NCBI RefSeq assembly: GCF_000299935.1
Contig: NZ_AMRL01000001.1
Location: 359,232 to 423,231 of the forward strand
From: Oceanibaculum indicum P24
GTDB taxonomy: Bacteria > Pseudomonadota > Alphaproteobacteria > Oceanibaculales > Oceanibaculaceae
Length of the DNA: 64,000 nucleotides
Direction: 5' to 3'
Shown: positions 1-8,398 of the stretch, in pieces
How positions within the stretch are numbered: position 1 is the stretch's first letter
Layout: each line of letters starts with the position of its first letter
Translations under genes and position numbers: made by a program
Notes under the pieces: generated by a model
What the model was told of the DNA's origin: nothing
Seen by the model: only the letters and a program-made list of their open reading frames with translations
Database searches by the model: none

Positions 1-629
1 TGCTCGGCCTCGGTGTCGCCCTGCTGATCGAGGCGGGCGATGGCGGCAAGGCCTTCTACCGCGCGGTCTTCTTCCTGCCGGTGATGGCGACACTGATCGC
101 CATGGCCATCGTCTGGGAATTCATGCTGCACCCGCAGTTCGGGCTGGTGAATTTGCTGCTGAAGCAGGTCGGCATCGCGCCGCAGAACTGGCTGACCGAC
201 GGTGACCTCGCACTCTACGTGCTGGCCGCCATCGGCATCTGGCAGGCGGTCGGCTTCAACATGGTACTGTTCCTGGCCGGCATCGTCTCGATCCCGCGCT
301 TCCTCTATGACGCGGCGGAGATGGATGGCGTGCCCGGCGCCTGGGAGCGCTTCCGCTTGGTCACCTGGCCGATGCTGGGACCGGTGACGCTGTTCGTGGT
401 GGTCATCACCTCGATCCGCTCCTTCCAGGTGTTCGACACCGTGCATGTGCTGACCAAGGGCGGGCCGAACAAGGCGACCGAGGTGCTGCTCTACACCATG
501 TACGCGGAAGGGTTTGAGTTCTTCCGCTCCGGCTATGCCGCCGCGGTCACCGTGATCTTCCTGGTCTTCGTGCTGCTGCTGACGCTGGTGAAGATCCGCT
601 TCCTGGACAAGAAGGTGCATTACCAATGA
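1..629 (+). CDS. ABC sugar/glycerol-3-phosphate-type permease, MalF/UgpA-like (5' partial)
   Basis: The reading frame is open from base 3 and continues off the left edge, so the N-terminus is missing; 208 residues are visible. It is an inner-membrane permease of the binding-protein-dependent sugar importer class. Several hydrophobic segments are seen, and the cytoplasmic coupling loop (EMDGVPGAWERF, around bases 319-354) matches the EAA motif of MalF/UgpA proteins, which docks on the ATPase. Its stop overlaps the next permease start by ATGA at 626-629, so the two are translationally coupled. No ATPase gene is present downstream; it probably lies upstream of the window or is shared. Family assignment is firm, substrate is inferred from neighbours. 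Confidence 0.9.
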   Translation, partial: LGLGVALLIEAGDGGKAFYRAVFFLPVMATLIAMAIVWEFMLHPQFGLVNLLLKQVGIAPQNWLTDGDLALYVLAAIGIWQAVGFNMVLFLAGIVSIPRFLYDAAEMDGVPGAWERFRLVTWPMLGPVTLFVVVITSIRSFQVFDTVHVLTKGGPNKATEVLLYTMYAEGFEFFRSGYAAAVTVIFLVFVLLLTLVKIRFLDKKVHYQ

Positions 630-1471
630 GCACGGCACGCTCCCCCCGCGCCTCGCTCGGCTTCGCCGTGCTGCGCCATGTCCTGCTGCTGGGGGCCGCC
701 GCCTTCATGCTGGCGCCCTTCGTGTGGATGCTCTCGACCTCGCTGAAGCCGCAGACCGAGATCTTCCTCGACCATATCCGCCTGTGGCCGGAACAGCTGG
801 CAGTGGTCGAGAACTACACCGCCGCCTTCACCAAGGCGCCGCTGCTGCGCTTCCTGATGAACGGCGCCATCGTCACCATCTCGATCTTCGCGCTGCAGGT
901 ACTGGTGGCGCTGCCCTGCGCCTATGCGCTGGCGAAGCTGCGCTTCCGCGGCAAGGAGGCGCTGTTCGCGGTGGTGCTGCTGTGCCTGCTGATCCCGCCG
1001 CACGCGATCTCGGTGCCACTGTTCCTGCTGTTCTACCAGATCGGCATCCTGAACAGCTATGCGGCGCTGGTGGTGCCCTTCACCATCTCGGTGTTCGGCA
1101 TCTTCCTGATGCGCCAGTTCTTCCTGACCGTGCCGGACGATCTGATCGATGCCGCGCGGATGGACGGCATCTCGGAGTTCGGCATCGTCTGGCGCGTCAT
1201 GCTGCCGACCGCCATCCCGGCGCTGACCGCCTTCGGCATCTTCTCCGTGGTCGCCCACTGGAACGATTATTTCTGGCCGCTCATTGCCATCAACAGCGAG
1301 CATCTGCTGACGCCGCCGCTCGGCGTCGCCGCCTTCCGCAACCAGGAGGCCGGCACCGATTTCGGCCCGCTGATGGCCGCGGCCACCATCGTCATCGCCC
1401 CTCTCGTGATCGCCTTCCTGATGGCCCAGCGCCGGTTCATCGAGGGCATCGCGCTGACGGGCATGAAGTAG
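626..1471 (+). CDS. ABC sugar/glycerol-3-phosphate-type permease, MalG/UgpE-like
   Basis: A complete 281-residue inner-membrane permease with an N-terminal membrane segment, a periplasmic loop, then about five more segments. The EAA-type coupling loop (DAARMDGISEFG, about residues 173-184) and the short C-terminus ending in GMK are typical of MalG/UgpE-class permeases. It overlaps the upstream permease by ATGA and is followed after 27 bases by the binding protein, giving the usual heterodimer plus receptor layout. The substrate is not shown by the sequence itself; the adjacent GpdQ-like phosphodiesterase and GlpR-like regulator point to glycerol-3-phosphate or glycerophosphodiesters. Confidence 0.92.
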   Translation: MSTARSPRASLGFAVLRHVLLLGAAAFMLAPFVWMLSTSLKPQTEIFLDHIRLWPEQLAVVENYTAAFTKAPLLRFLMNGAIVTISIFALQVLVALPCAYALAKLRFRGKEALFAVVLLCLLIPPHAISVPLFLLFYQIGILNSYAALVVPFTISVFGIFLMRQFFLTVPDDLIDAARMDGISEFGIVWRVMLPTAIPALTAFGIFSVVAHWNDYFWPLIAINSEHLLTPPLGVAAFRNQEAGTDFGPLMAAATIVIAPLVIAFLMAQRRFIEGIALTGMK

Positions 1472-1498
1472 TCCCACCCCCTGAAAGGAGTAATGCTC

Positions 1499-2770
1499 AT
1501 GCTGAAGAAGCTTCTTGCCGGCGTCGCCGTCGCCGGTGTCATGGCCGCCGGTGCGGCCAGCGCCGCGACCGAAATCGTCGTGCAGTATCCCTATGGCGAG
1601 CTGTTCAACGAGACCCACAAGCAGATCGCGGCGGAATTCGCCAAGAAGAACCCGGACATCAAGGTCACCTTCCGCACCGCCTACGATTCCTATGAGGAAG
1701 GCACCCAGAAGATCCTGCGCGAGGCGGTGACCAACCAGCTGCCGGACGTCACCTTCCAGGGGCTGAACCGGGTGCGCATCCTGGTGGACCGCGACATCGC
1801 CGTGCCGATGGACGATTTCATCAAGGCCGAGAAGGACTTCGAGAAGGAAGGCTTCCACCAGGCGATGTTCGATATCGGCACCCAGAACGGCAAGGTCTAT
1901 GCCCTGCCCTTCGCCATCTCGCTGCCGATCACCTACTGGAACCTCGACCTGGTGAAGCAGGCCGGCGGCGACCCCGCCAACCTGCCGACCACCTGGGACG
2001 GCGTCATCGCGCTGGCCAAGAAGATCGACGCGCTGGGCCCGGACATCAACGGCATCACCTATGTCTGGGACATCACCGGTAACTGGCTGTGGCAGGCACC
2101 GGTGTTCGCCCAGGGCGGCACCATGCTGAATGCCGACGAGACCAAGGTTGCCTTCGACGGCCCGGAAGGCCAGTTCGCCATGAAGACACTGGCCCGCTTC
2201 GTGACCGAGGCGAACATGCCGAACCTGTCGCAGCCTGACGCCCGCGCCACCTTCGCCGCCGGCAAGACCGGCGTGCACATCACCTCTACCTCCGACCTTG
2301 CCAAGACCACCAGCATGATCGGCGGCAAGTTCGAGCTTAAGACCCATGTGTTCCCGGATGTGAAGCCGGGCAGCGGCCGCCTGCCGGCCGGCGGCAACGT
2401 CGCCATGATCGTCTCCACCGACAAGGCGAAGCAGAAGGCCGCCTGGGAGTTCATCAAGTTCGCCACCGGCCCGCTGGGCGCGGCCATCATGGCGAAGACC
2501 ACCGGCTACATGCCGCCGAACAAGGTCGCCAACGATGTGTATCTGAAGGATTTCTACGTCCAGAATCCGAACAACTACACCGCCGTGAAGCAGCTACCGA
2601 TCCTCACCAAATGGTACGCCTTCCCGGGTGAGAACGGCCTGAAGATCACCGACGTGATCAAGGACCACATGAACTCCATCGTCACCCGCAGCCGCGCCAA
2701 CGAGCCGGAAAAGGTGCTGGAGGACATGACCCGCGACGTCCAGAAGCTGCTGCCAAAGAAGGCCAGCTAA
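1499..2770 (+). CDS. Extracellular solute-binding protein family 1 (UgpB-like)
   Basis: A 423-residue periplasmic binding protein that would deliver substrate to the two preceding permeases. The start is placed at ATG 1499 rather than ATG 1493 because AAAGGAG (1484-1490) lies 8 bases before 1499 but only 2 before 1493. A classical signal peptide (MLKKLLAGVAVAGVM, cleavage near ASAA) precedes the mature domain. The region NPDIKVTF and the later segment AAWEFIKFATGP are typical of sugar/glycerol-phosphate receptors of the UgpB/MalE superfamily. It is the third gene of the operon and is followed by a strong hairpin at 2789-2814. Substrate assignment is inferred. Confidence 0.9.
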   Translation: MLKKLLAGVAVAGVMAAGAASAATEIVVQYPYGELFNETHKQIAAEFAKKNPDIKVTFRTAYDSYEEGTQKILREAVTNQLPDVTFQGLNRVRILVDRDIAVPMDDFIKAEKDFEKEGFHQAMFDIGTQNGKVYALPFAISLPITYWNLDLVKQAGGDPANLPTTWDGVIALAKKIDALGPDINGITYVWDITGNWLWQAPVFAQGGTMLNADETKVAFDGPEGQFAMKTLARFVTEANMPNLSQPDARATFAAGKTGVHITSTSDLAKTTSMIGGKFELKTHVFPDVKPGSGRLPAGGNVAMIVSTDKAKQKAAWEFIKFATGPLGAAIMAKTTGYMPPNKVANDVYLKDFYVQNPNNYTAVKQLPILTKWYAFPGENGLKITDVIKDHMNSIVTRSRANEPEKVLEDMTRDVQKLLPKKAS

Positions 2771-2788
2771 CCCTTCGTCTCGACCTGC

Positions 2789-2814
2789 CGGGGCCGGCCG
2801 CGAGGCCGGCCCCG
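2789..2814 (+). terminator. GC-rich hairpin between binding protein and phosphodiesterase
   Basis: An 11-bp perfect stem (GGGGCCGGCC core, closed by one more C-G pair) with a GCGA loop lies 18 bases after the binding-protein stop. It has only a weak T tract (GCTTTG), so it may be an intercistronic stabiliser or attenuator that raises binding-protein mRNA relative to the phosphodiesterase, rather than a full terminator. Confidence 0.6.
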
Positions 2815-2834
2815 CTTTGCTGAAAGCCCCGAAG

Positions 2835-3680
2835 ATGAAACTGATCCACCTGACCGATACCCACCTGGTGCGCGCGGGCGAGCTGCTCTACGGTCTCGAC
2901 CCGAAGGCACGGCTGGATGCCTGCATCGCCGACATCAACCGCAACCATGGCGATGCCGACCTTGCCGTCATCACCGGCGACCTGACACATTTCGGCGACC
3001 GCGAAGCCTTCCAGGCGCTGCGCCAGTCGCTGGACGCGCTGACCGTGCCGGTGCAGCTGATCGTCGGCAACCACGATACCAACGACGGTTTCCGCGAATT
3101 CTTCCCCGACGTGCCGGTGGACGAGACCGGCGCCGTGCAGAGCGCGCGCGATACCGGGGCCGGGCGTCTGATCTTCCTGGACACCACAAAGACCGGAACC
3201 CATGCCGGCTGGTATGACGAGGTCCGGCTGGACTGGCTGGAGGCGCGCATCGCGGAGAGCGGCGATGCGCCCATCTTCCTGTTCATGCACCACCCGCCGC
3301 TGCTGCTGGGCGTGCCGGCGATGGACCGTATCGGGCTGATGCAGCGCGACCTGTTCAACGCGCGGATGACGCCCTACCTGCCGCGCATCCGGCACGTCTT
3401 CTTCGGCCATGTGCACCGGCCGGTCTCCGGCTCCTGGCGCGGCGTGCCGTTCTCCACCCTGCGCGCCATGAGCCACCAGGTCTGGCTGGATTTCAGCGAG
3501 GAGACCGAGGGCGTGCCCGGTAGTCACGAACCGCCGGCCTACGCCATCGTGCTGATCGAGCCGGAGCAGGTGGTCATCCATTTCCACGACTTCCTGGATG
3601 ACAGCCGGAAATTCAACCTGCGCGACGTGGAATACGGCTTCTGGGACGAGCAGGAACGCCGCCTGTCTGCCGCGGAATAA
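2835..3680 (+). CDS. GpdQ-like glycerophosphodiesterase (class III metallophosphoesterase)
   Basis: A 281-residue binuclear metallophosphoesterase without signal peptide, predicted cytoplasmic. Metal-ligand motifs appear in order: DTH (D8, H10), GDLTHFGD, GNHD, FMHHPP and GHVHRP. The N-terminal stretch with LYG after GE and the segment MHHPPLLLGVPAMD closely resemble Enterobacter GpdQ, which hydrolyses glycerophosphodiesters to glycerol-3-phosphate. Starting at ATG 2835 puts the ligands at the same residue numbers as GpdQ; a TTG 18 bases upstream is possible. It lies 64 bases after the UgpB-like gene, supporting a glycerophosphodiester uptake and hydrolysis module. CpdA-type cAMP phosphodiesterase is the alternative. 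Confidence 0.82.
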   Translation: MKLIHLTDTHLVRAGELLYGLDPKARLDACIADINRNHGDADLAVITGDLTHFGDREAFQALRQSLDALTVPVQLIVGNHDTNDGFREFFPDVPVDETGAVQSARDTGAGRLIFLDTTKTGTHAGWYDEVRLDWLEARIAESGDAPIFLFMHHPPLLLGVPAMDRIGLMQRDLFNARMTPYLPRIRHVFFGHVHRPVSGSWRGVPFSTLRAMSHQVWLDFSEETEGVPGSHEPPAYAIVLIEPEQVVIHFHDFLDDSRKFNLRDVEYGFWDEQERRLSAAE

Positions 3681-3702
3681 GAAAGGGGCGGGTCATTGCC
3701 GG

Positions 3703-4515
3703 TCAGCGCCGGCGATGGCCCGCCAGTTCCGCCAGCAGGATGACGAGGCAGCACAGCCCCATCAGGATCACCGAGGCAGCGGCCGCCGCCGGAAAATCGG
3801 AGCCGGTCTCGGATATCTTGCTGTAGAGCACCAGCGGCAGGATGGCGACCTGTGTGCCGACCAGTGCCAGCGCGGTGCCATAGGCGCCGATGGCAACGGC
3901 GGCGACCACCGAATAGGTAGTCACAAGCGCCGGCAGGATCTGCGGCAGCATAACCTCCAGCACCGCGCGCAGCCGGCTGGCCCCTAGCGATTCCGCCGCC
4001 TGCATCTGCGCATAGTCGAAATTCGCCAGCACCGGCAGCATCAGCATGACGACGCGCGGGATCAGGTAATAGGCATAGGCGAAGCCGAGGCCGGCGGGCG
4101 AGAAGATGAAGCCGCCGATAGTGGCGGGATCGCCGCCCAGCGCCGCCAGCGACAGGGTGACGACACCCGAGCGCCCGAACACCAGAATGAAGCCATAGGC
4201 TACGATGAGGCCGGAAAAGGTGAGCGGCAGCGAGATCGCCAGCAGCAGCGGCATGCGGCGGCTTTCCGGCAGGCTGACCAGATGGCGCGCGACCAGCGTA
4301 CCGACGAGCAGCGAGAAGAGCGGCGCCAGCGTACCCAGCACCAGCGTACCGCGCAGCCCAGCCCAGAAGGCGGGATCGTCGAACACGCGCTGGTAGGCGG
4401 ATATGCCTTCGGACGTGCTTTCCAGCACGACCACGCCCAGCGGCAGCAGGAAAAAGCAGAGGAAGAAGACAGCGCCCGGCAGGGCGAACCCGCCGAGAAG
4501 CATTCTGGAACGCAT
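3703..4515 (-). CDS. ABC transporter permease, spermidine/iron(III)/phosphonate type (CysU/PotB-like)
   Basis: A 270-residue inner-membrane permease, the last gene of a leftward four-gene importer operon. About six hydrophobic segments are visible and the coupling loop AAESLGASRLRAVLEV (about residues 165-180) is the BPD-type EAA motif. GAGG stands 8 bases before the ATG. It follows the binding-protein gene after 36 bases and is convergent with the GpdQ-like gene (22 bases between stops). It pairs with the first permease of the operon at 6708-7478. Substrate is not evident. Confidence 0.88.
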   Translation of the reverse strand: MRSRMLLGGFALPGAVFFLCFFLLPLGVVVLESTSEGISAYQRVFDDPAFWAGLRGTLVLGTLAPLFSLLVGTLVARHLVSLPESRRMPLLLAISLPLTFSGLIVAYGFILVFGRSGVVTLSLAALGGDPATIGGFIFSPAGLGFAYAYYLIPRVVMLMLPVLANFDYAQMQAAESLGASRLRAVLEVMLPQILPALVTTYSVVAAVAIGAYGTALALVGTQVAILPLVLYSKISETGSDFPAAAAASVILMGLCCLVILLAELAGHRRR

Positions 4516-4551
4516 GTCTTCTTCCTCTCAAGGTCACTCAGGAAACGCTAC

Positions 4552-5640
4552 TTATTGACCCAGCACGGCCTTGGCCCAGGCAGCGTCCACCTCGGCCTTC
4601 TTGGCCTTGGCCTTGGCGACATCCACCGGCTTCAGCTGCGGGGCAGCCGGCAGCTGGGCGGCAACCGAGTCGGGCAGCTTCACGCCCGGCACGGACGGCC
4701 GCACATAGCCTTCTGCGAAGGTGGCCTGGCCGGTCTCGGTCATGATGTAGTTCAGCCACAGCTTGCCGGCGTTCGGGTTCGGGCCGTCCTTCACCAGGCT
4801 GATGGCGTAGGGGGCAGCGGCCGAGGCCTCCTTCGGCATGACGACCGCGACATCGTCGCCCATACCGTCCTTGTACTTGGCCTTCAGCCCGTCATTCTCG
4901 TAGCCGATCCAGATCGGAATCTCGCCCTTCAGGAACTGTGCGTAAGGTGTGGTGCCGACAGTGCGCAGCACAGTTCCAGCCTTGTGCAGCTTCGCCAGAT
5001 AGTCGATGCCGGGGGCCACATCATCCATGCTGCCGCCATTGGCGAAGGCGGCGCCGAACACCACCACCTGGCCCTGGCCGGTGGAGCGCGGGTCGAGATA
5101 GACGACCGAATTCTTGTATTCCGGCTTCATCAGGTCGGCCCAGGATTGCGGCACATTCTTCACCAGCTTGGTGTTCACCAGGAAGGCGATGTTCAGCGTG
5201 TGGATGGTGAACCACTGGCCCGACGGATGGCGGAAGGCTTCCGGCAGCTTGTCGAAATTCACCGGCTTGAAATCGGCGACCACGCCCTTCTCCGCAGCAT
5301 CCAGGGCGGAACCAGCGAAGTAATAGGCGGTGTCGGCCTGCGGCCGGTTGCGCGCCTTCTCCAACGCCACCACGGTGGCCGCCGAGCCGAGATCGTTATA
5401 GACCATCTCGACGCCCGGATAGCGCTGCTTGAAAGCCTTGAACTGCGCGGCCCAGTTGGCCCAGGTCGGGCCGGTGTCGAAGGACACGACCAGCCCTTCC
5501 TTCTGCGCGGCCTCATACAGCGCCTTTTCGCCCTGATAGAGTTCCGGCCCGTCGAACGCGCTGGCGGCGGAGGACAGGGCGGCAAGGGGGACGGCGAGGC
5601 TGACGGCAAGCGCCGCGCCCCGGAACCAGGTCTTCATCAT
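4552..5640 (-). CDS. Extracellular solute-binding protein family 1 (AfuA/PotD/FbpA-like)
   Basis: A 362-residue periplasmic receptor with an N-terminal signal peptide ending near ASAFDG and a two-lobe binding-protein sequence. It contains WADLMKPEYKNSVVYLDPRSTGQG, a segment typical of the iron/thiamine/polyamine/2-aminoethylphosphonate receptor group, which also includes AfuA receptors for sugar phosphates. The C-terminus is rich in Ala and Lys. It overlaps the ATPase stop by ATGA (5637-5640) with GAGG 6 bases upstream of the start. Given the neighbouring GpdQ-like and GlpR-like genes, a phosphorylated organic solute is a reasonable guess, but this is inference. Confidence 0.88.
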   Translation of the reverse strand: MMKTWFRGAALAVSLAVPLAALSSAASAFDGPELYQGEKALYEAAQKEGLVVSFDTGPTWANWAAQFKAFKQRYPGVEMVYNDLGSAATVVALEKARNRPQADTAYYFAGSALDAAEKGVVADFKPVNFDKLPEAFRHPSGQWFTIHTLNIAFLVNTKLVKNVPQSWADLMKPEYKNSVVYLDPRSTGQGQVVVFGAAFANGGSMDDVAPGIDYLAKLHKAGTVLRTVGTTPYAQFLKGEIPIWIGYENDGLKAKYKDGMGDDVAVVMPKEASAAAPYAISLVKDGPNPNAGKLWLNYIMTETGQATFAEGYVRPSVPGVKLPDSVAAQLPAAPQLKPVDVAKAKAKKAEVDAAWAKAVLGQ

Positions 5641-6698
5641 GTCGAACCTCTTGCGGTTGGGGTATCGGGAGGCAGGAGCCGGATAGCCTCCGGCGGGATC
5701 GAGACGCGGGAGAAGGCGCCCCGAAACGCGGTTTCGCCGAGGATCGCGCCGGCAGGCGTCGCGAAATCGTAGCGGCGGATGGAGCCCAGGAAGCGGTCGC
5801 GGCCAACCTGGCCGGAAAACAGGTTGGGCAGGTCAGAAGCAGCTTCACCCTCCGGCAGCGGCCTGACCGCCTCCGGCCGGGCCAGCACGGTAATGTCGGC
5901 CCCCGGCACATGGCCGGCGGTATCGCAGGCCAGCACCCCCAGCGTGGTCTCCACGCTGCGCGCATCGCGCACCCTGCCCGGCCACAGATTGGCGAGGCCG
6001 ACAAAGGCCGCGACCCGGGCGTCGGCGGGCTGGTCGTACAGCGTGCGCGGACTGGCGACCTGCAGCAGCCTGCCGTCCATCATCACCGCCACGCGGTCGG
6101 CGATGGACAGGGCCTCTTCCTGATCGTGGGTGACATGCAGCGTGGCGACACCGGCCAGCTGCTGCACGCGGCGAATCTCGTCGCGCATCTCCGCGCGCAG
6201 CGCCGCATCCAGCGCCGACAGCGGCTCGTCCAGCAAAAGGCCGCTTGGCTGGAACACCAGCGCGCGGGCCAGCGCCACACGCTGCTGCTGGCCACCGGAC
6301 AGGGAGGCGACCTGGCGATCCTCGAAGCCGGCAAGACCGACCGCCGCCAGCCCTTCCGCCGCCCGGCGCAGCCGCTCCACGCGTCCCACACTCCGGATTT
6401 TCAGCGGATAGGCGACATTCTCGGCCACGCTCATATGCGGGAACAGCGCGTAATTCTGGAACACGATGCCGAGATTGCGCCGGTTCGCCGGCACCGCGGC
6501 CATGTCGGCACCCCCGACCTCTATCCGGCCCGACTCCGGCGCGAGAAACCCGGCGATAAGCTTCAGCAGCGTGCTCTTGCCCGATCCGGACGGGCCGATG
6601 ACCGCCAGCAGCTCGCCATCCGCAACCTGCAGATCGATGCCGGTAACCCCCGCCCCGCCGGCATAGCGATAGCTGACCTGATCGAGTGTCAGTGCCAT
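5637..6698 (-). CDS. ABC transporter ATP-binding protein (PotA/FbpC-like)
   Basis: A 353-residue importer ATPase. Walker A GPSGSGKST (about residues 36-44), signature LSGGQQQRVALARAL (about 134-148), Walker B LLLDEPLSALDA and the switch His (HVTHDQEEAL) are all present. The C-terminal third (about 240-350) is a TOBE/OB-fold regulatory region as in PotA/MalK proteins. AGGAGG stands 5 bases before the ATG. It lies between permease and receptor genes of the same operon and is the only ATPase near the two importers in this window, so it could in principle also serve the UgpAE-like permeases. Confidence 0.93.
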   Translation of the reverse strand: MALTLDQVSYRYAGGAGVTGIDLQVADGELLAVIGPSGSGKSTLLKLIAGFLAPESGRIEVGGADMAAVPANRRNLGIVFQNYALFPHMSVAENVAYPLKIRSVGRVERLRRAAEGLAAVGLAGFEDRQVASLSGGQQQRVALARALVFQPSGLLLDEPLSALDAALRAEMRDEIRRVQQLAGVATLHVTHDQEEALSIADRVAVMMDGRLLQVASPRTLYDQPADARVAAFVGLANLWPGRVRDARSVETTLGVLACDTAGHVPGADITVLARPEAVRPLPEGEAASDLPNLFSGQVGRDRFLGSIRRYDFATPAGAILGETAFRGAFSRVSIPPEAIRLLPPDTPTARGST

Positions 6699-6707
6699 AT
6701 CCGCCTC

Positions 6708-7478
6708 CTAACCGGCACGGCCGAGGCGGGCGCTGGCACCGCTGGCCGCCGAGGCAAGTGCGGCGAGCAGCAGTAGCACGACGGTGGCCGCGCAGGCGAA
6801 GCCGGTCGCGCCATAGAAGGCCTGCAGCAGCACGATGGGATAGGTGCGGTCCAGGAAGCCTGCCACCAGGTTGGAAAGCTGGAACTCCCCCACCGACAGC
6901 GCCGCCACCACGATCAGCCCGGACAGCAGGCTGTGCCGCAGCGACGGCAGCACGATGTCGAAGAAACGCTGCGCGAAGGAGGCGCCGAGGCTCATCGCCG
7001 CCAGCTCGCGCGCGTCCAGGTCCATATGCGCCATGTCGGCGACCAGCGTGTTCAGCAGGTAAGGCAGGGTCAGCACGACATGGCCGGCAATCAGCAGCCA
7101 GATGCTGCCGAGCCAGGGCAGCGTGTCGCTGGAAAAGACGAGGATGAATCCGAAGGCCAGCACCAGCTCCGGCACCACGATGGGCATCAGCGACACCAGC
7201 CGCACGGCGAGACCGATGCCGCGCTGCCGGGCGGCGTGCAGCGTATAGGCCAGCGGCACGCCGATCAGCGCGTTGATGACACAGACCGCCAGCACCACCT
7301 TCAGGCTGGTCACGAAGGCGCGGCGGAAGCTGGGGTCGTTATAGACCTCCTCGTACCAGCGCGTCGTCAGCCCGGTCGGGAACAGCGTGTTGGTCCAGCT
7401 CTCGCCGAAGGAACCGACCGCCAGCATGGCAATCGGGGCGGCGAGATACAGGAGATAGAGCGCGGTGACGATCCGCAT
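6708..7478 (-). CDS. ABC transporter permease (PotC-like), first gene of importer operon
   Basis: A 256-residue inner-membrane permease with about six hydrophobic segments and a BPD coupling loop (LAAMSLGASFAQRFFD). GAGAGG stands 8 bases before the start. It is the promoter-proximal gene of the leftward operon permease, ATPase, binding protein, permease (7478 to 3703). A GlpR-like half-palindrome lies about 70 bases upstream. The C-terminus is short and Ala/Ser rich. Confidence 0.88.
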   Translation of the reverse strand: MRIVTALYLLYLAAPIAMLAVGSFGESWTNTLFPTGLTTRWYEEVYNDPSFRRAFVTSLKVVLAVCVINALIGVPLAYTLHAARQRGIGLAVRLVSLMPIVVPELVLAFGFILVFSSDTLPWLGSIWLLIAGHVVLTLPYLLNTLVADMAHMDLDARELAAMSLGASFAQRFFDIVLPSLRHSLLSGLIVVAALSVGEFQLSNLVAGFLDRTYPIVLLQAFYGATGFACAATVVLLLLAALASAASGASARLGRAG

Positions 7479-7548
7479 CTGCGATGCCTCTCTGGCCTCC
7501 TGGAAGCCCTGGCACCAGGCCAGGCAGGCTGCCCGTTAACGGTCAATA

Positions 7549-7558
7549 TTCGACCGAA
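7549..7558. promoter_or_regulatory. Possible GlpR/DeoR-type operator upstream of importer operon
   Basis: TTCGACCGAA is a short palindrome in an AT-richer intergenic stretch (7530-7600) upstream of the leftward importer operon. Enterobacterial GlpR operators contain TTCG and CGAA half-sites, and a GlpR-family repressor is encoded 850 bases away. The match is short, so this is a suggestion only. Confidence 0.35.
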
Positions 7559-7632
7559 AACTTACATAACAGATGTTTGGTGATCGTTTTATGACACTGC
7601 GCTTGCGGGTTTGCGTCAGTGCCGATGGCGGC

Positions 7633-8268
7633 TCAGCGGTCGATCCGCAGCAGCCGCGCGCAGGCGCGATCCAGCGCCTCCTCCACACTGACGCAGGCGA
7701 CAGCACCGGGGACCGAGGGGGCATCGCCCAGGGTCAGCACCAGCCGGTCGAAATGCAGCCCATAGGCCATCTCGGACAGGGTGCCATAGCCGCCGCCGAC
7801 CGCGATCAGCACCTCGGCGGCGCGGGCAATGATGGCGTTGCGGGCCGGGCCGATACCGGTGGCCAGCGGGATGGCGACATAGGGGTTGGCCGCACTCCAT
7901 TCCTCGTCCGGCACCAGGCCGATAGGCAGGCCGCCAGCTTCCAGGCAGCCCTTGCAGACCGCCTCCATAACGCCATTCTTGCCGCCGCACAGCAGTTGCA
8001 GCCCCAGCGTGCCGATGCCCTTGCCCAGCGCCTCCGCAATGACCGCCTCTTCCGGCTTCGCATCGCGCGGGCCGATCACCGCGACCGGGGCGCGGCGCAT
8101 CAGCCCGGCCTGGGCCAGCCGGGCAACCGCCTCGCACGGGGCGATGGCTGTCGCGTCCGCCGGCTGGTCCGCCGCTTCCGCCGTCCAGCGCAGGGCCCAG
8201 GCATCGAAGCGGCCGGCGGTACCGAACAGGGCATTGGCGGACTCGCTGTAGAAGAGGGAAATCGGCAC
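7633..8268 (-). CDS. LOG/SLOG-family protein (TIGR00725-like, cytokinin-riboside-monophosphate hydrolase superfamily)
   Basis: A 211-residue Rossmann-like protein. The start is set at GTG 8268 because GGAG stands 6 bases upstream; the longer frame back to 8400 would run through the promoter and overlap the divergent regulator. Motifs include PVAVIGPRDA near residue 60, GGKNGVMEAVCKG, GIGPARNAIIARAAEVLIAVGGGYGTLSE (shown here only as landmarks GPARN and GGGYGTLSE), the latter being the nucleotide/phosphoribosyl-binding signature of LOG-like proteins. The first 55 residues are an extra N-terminal extension. Whether it cleaves nucleotide monophosphates is unknown. It is divergent to the GlpR-like gene. 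Confidence 0.8.
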   Translation of the reverse strand: MPISLFYSESANALFGTAGRFDAWALRWTAEAADQPADATAIAPCEAVARLAQAGLMRRAPVAVIGPRDAKPEEAVIAEALGKGIGTLGLQLLCGGKNGVMEAVCKGCLEAGGLPIGLVPDEEWSAANPYVAIPLATGIGPARNAIIARAAEVLIAVGGGYGTLSEMAYGLHFDRLVLTLGDAPSVPGAVACVSVEEALDRACARLLRIDR

Positions 8269-8322
8269 GTCAGTCTCCGGTGGCTGGTTCGCTCGGTTGC
8301 GAAGGAATGTAAAATTATGTAA

Positions 8323-8342
8323 GGAATATTCCAATATATTCC
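8323..8342. promoter_or_regulatory. AT-rich inverted repeat in the divergent promoter region of the DeoR gene
   Basis: GGAATAT and ATATTCC arms separated by 6 bases, with an internal GGAATATTCC palindrome, lie in the AT-rich 130-base gap between the LOG-like gene and the DeoR/GlpR gene. Position suggests an autoregulatory operator or promoter element; no direct proof. Confidence 0.4.
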
Positions 8343-8398
8343 TAATACCCCGGAAACTTTCGACCCAGCTTCCGACAGATCGCCGATAGGGAGATGCC

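Noticed and set aside
620..2347. 575-codon minus-strand frame across the permease and binding-protein genes
   Set aside because: Spans two real genes and their junction, rich in Gly/Arg/His/Gln with no recognisable domain; antisense shadow.
2790..2813. GC palindrome considered as a regulator binding site
   Set aside because: It lies between two genes of the same direction, is very GC-rich and forms a perfect RNA hairpin, which fits an intercistronic structure better.
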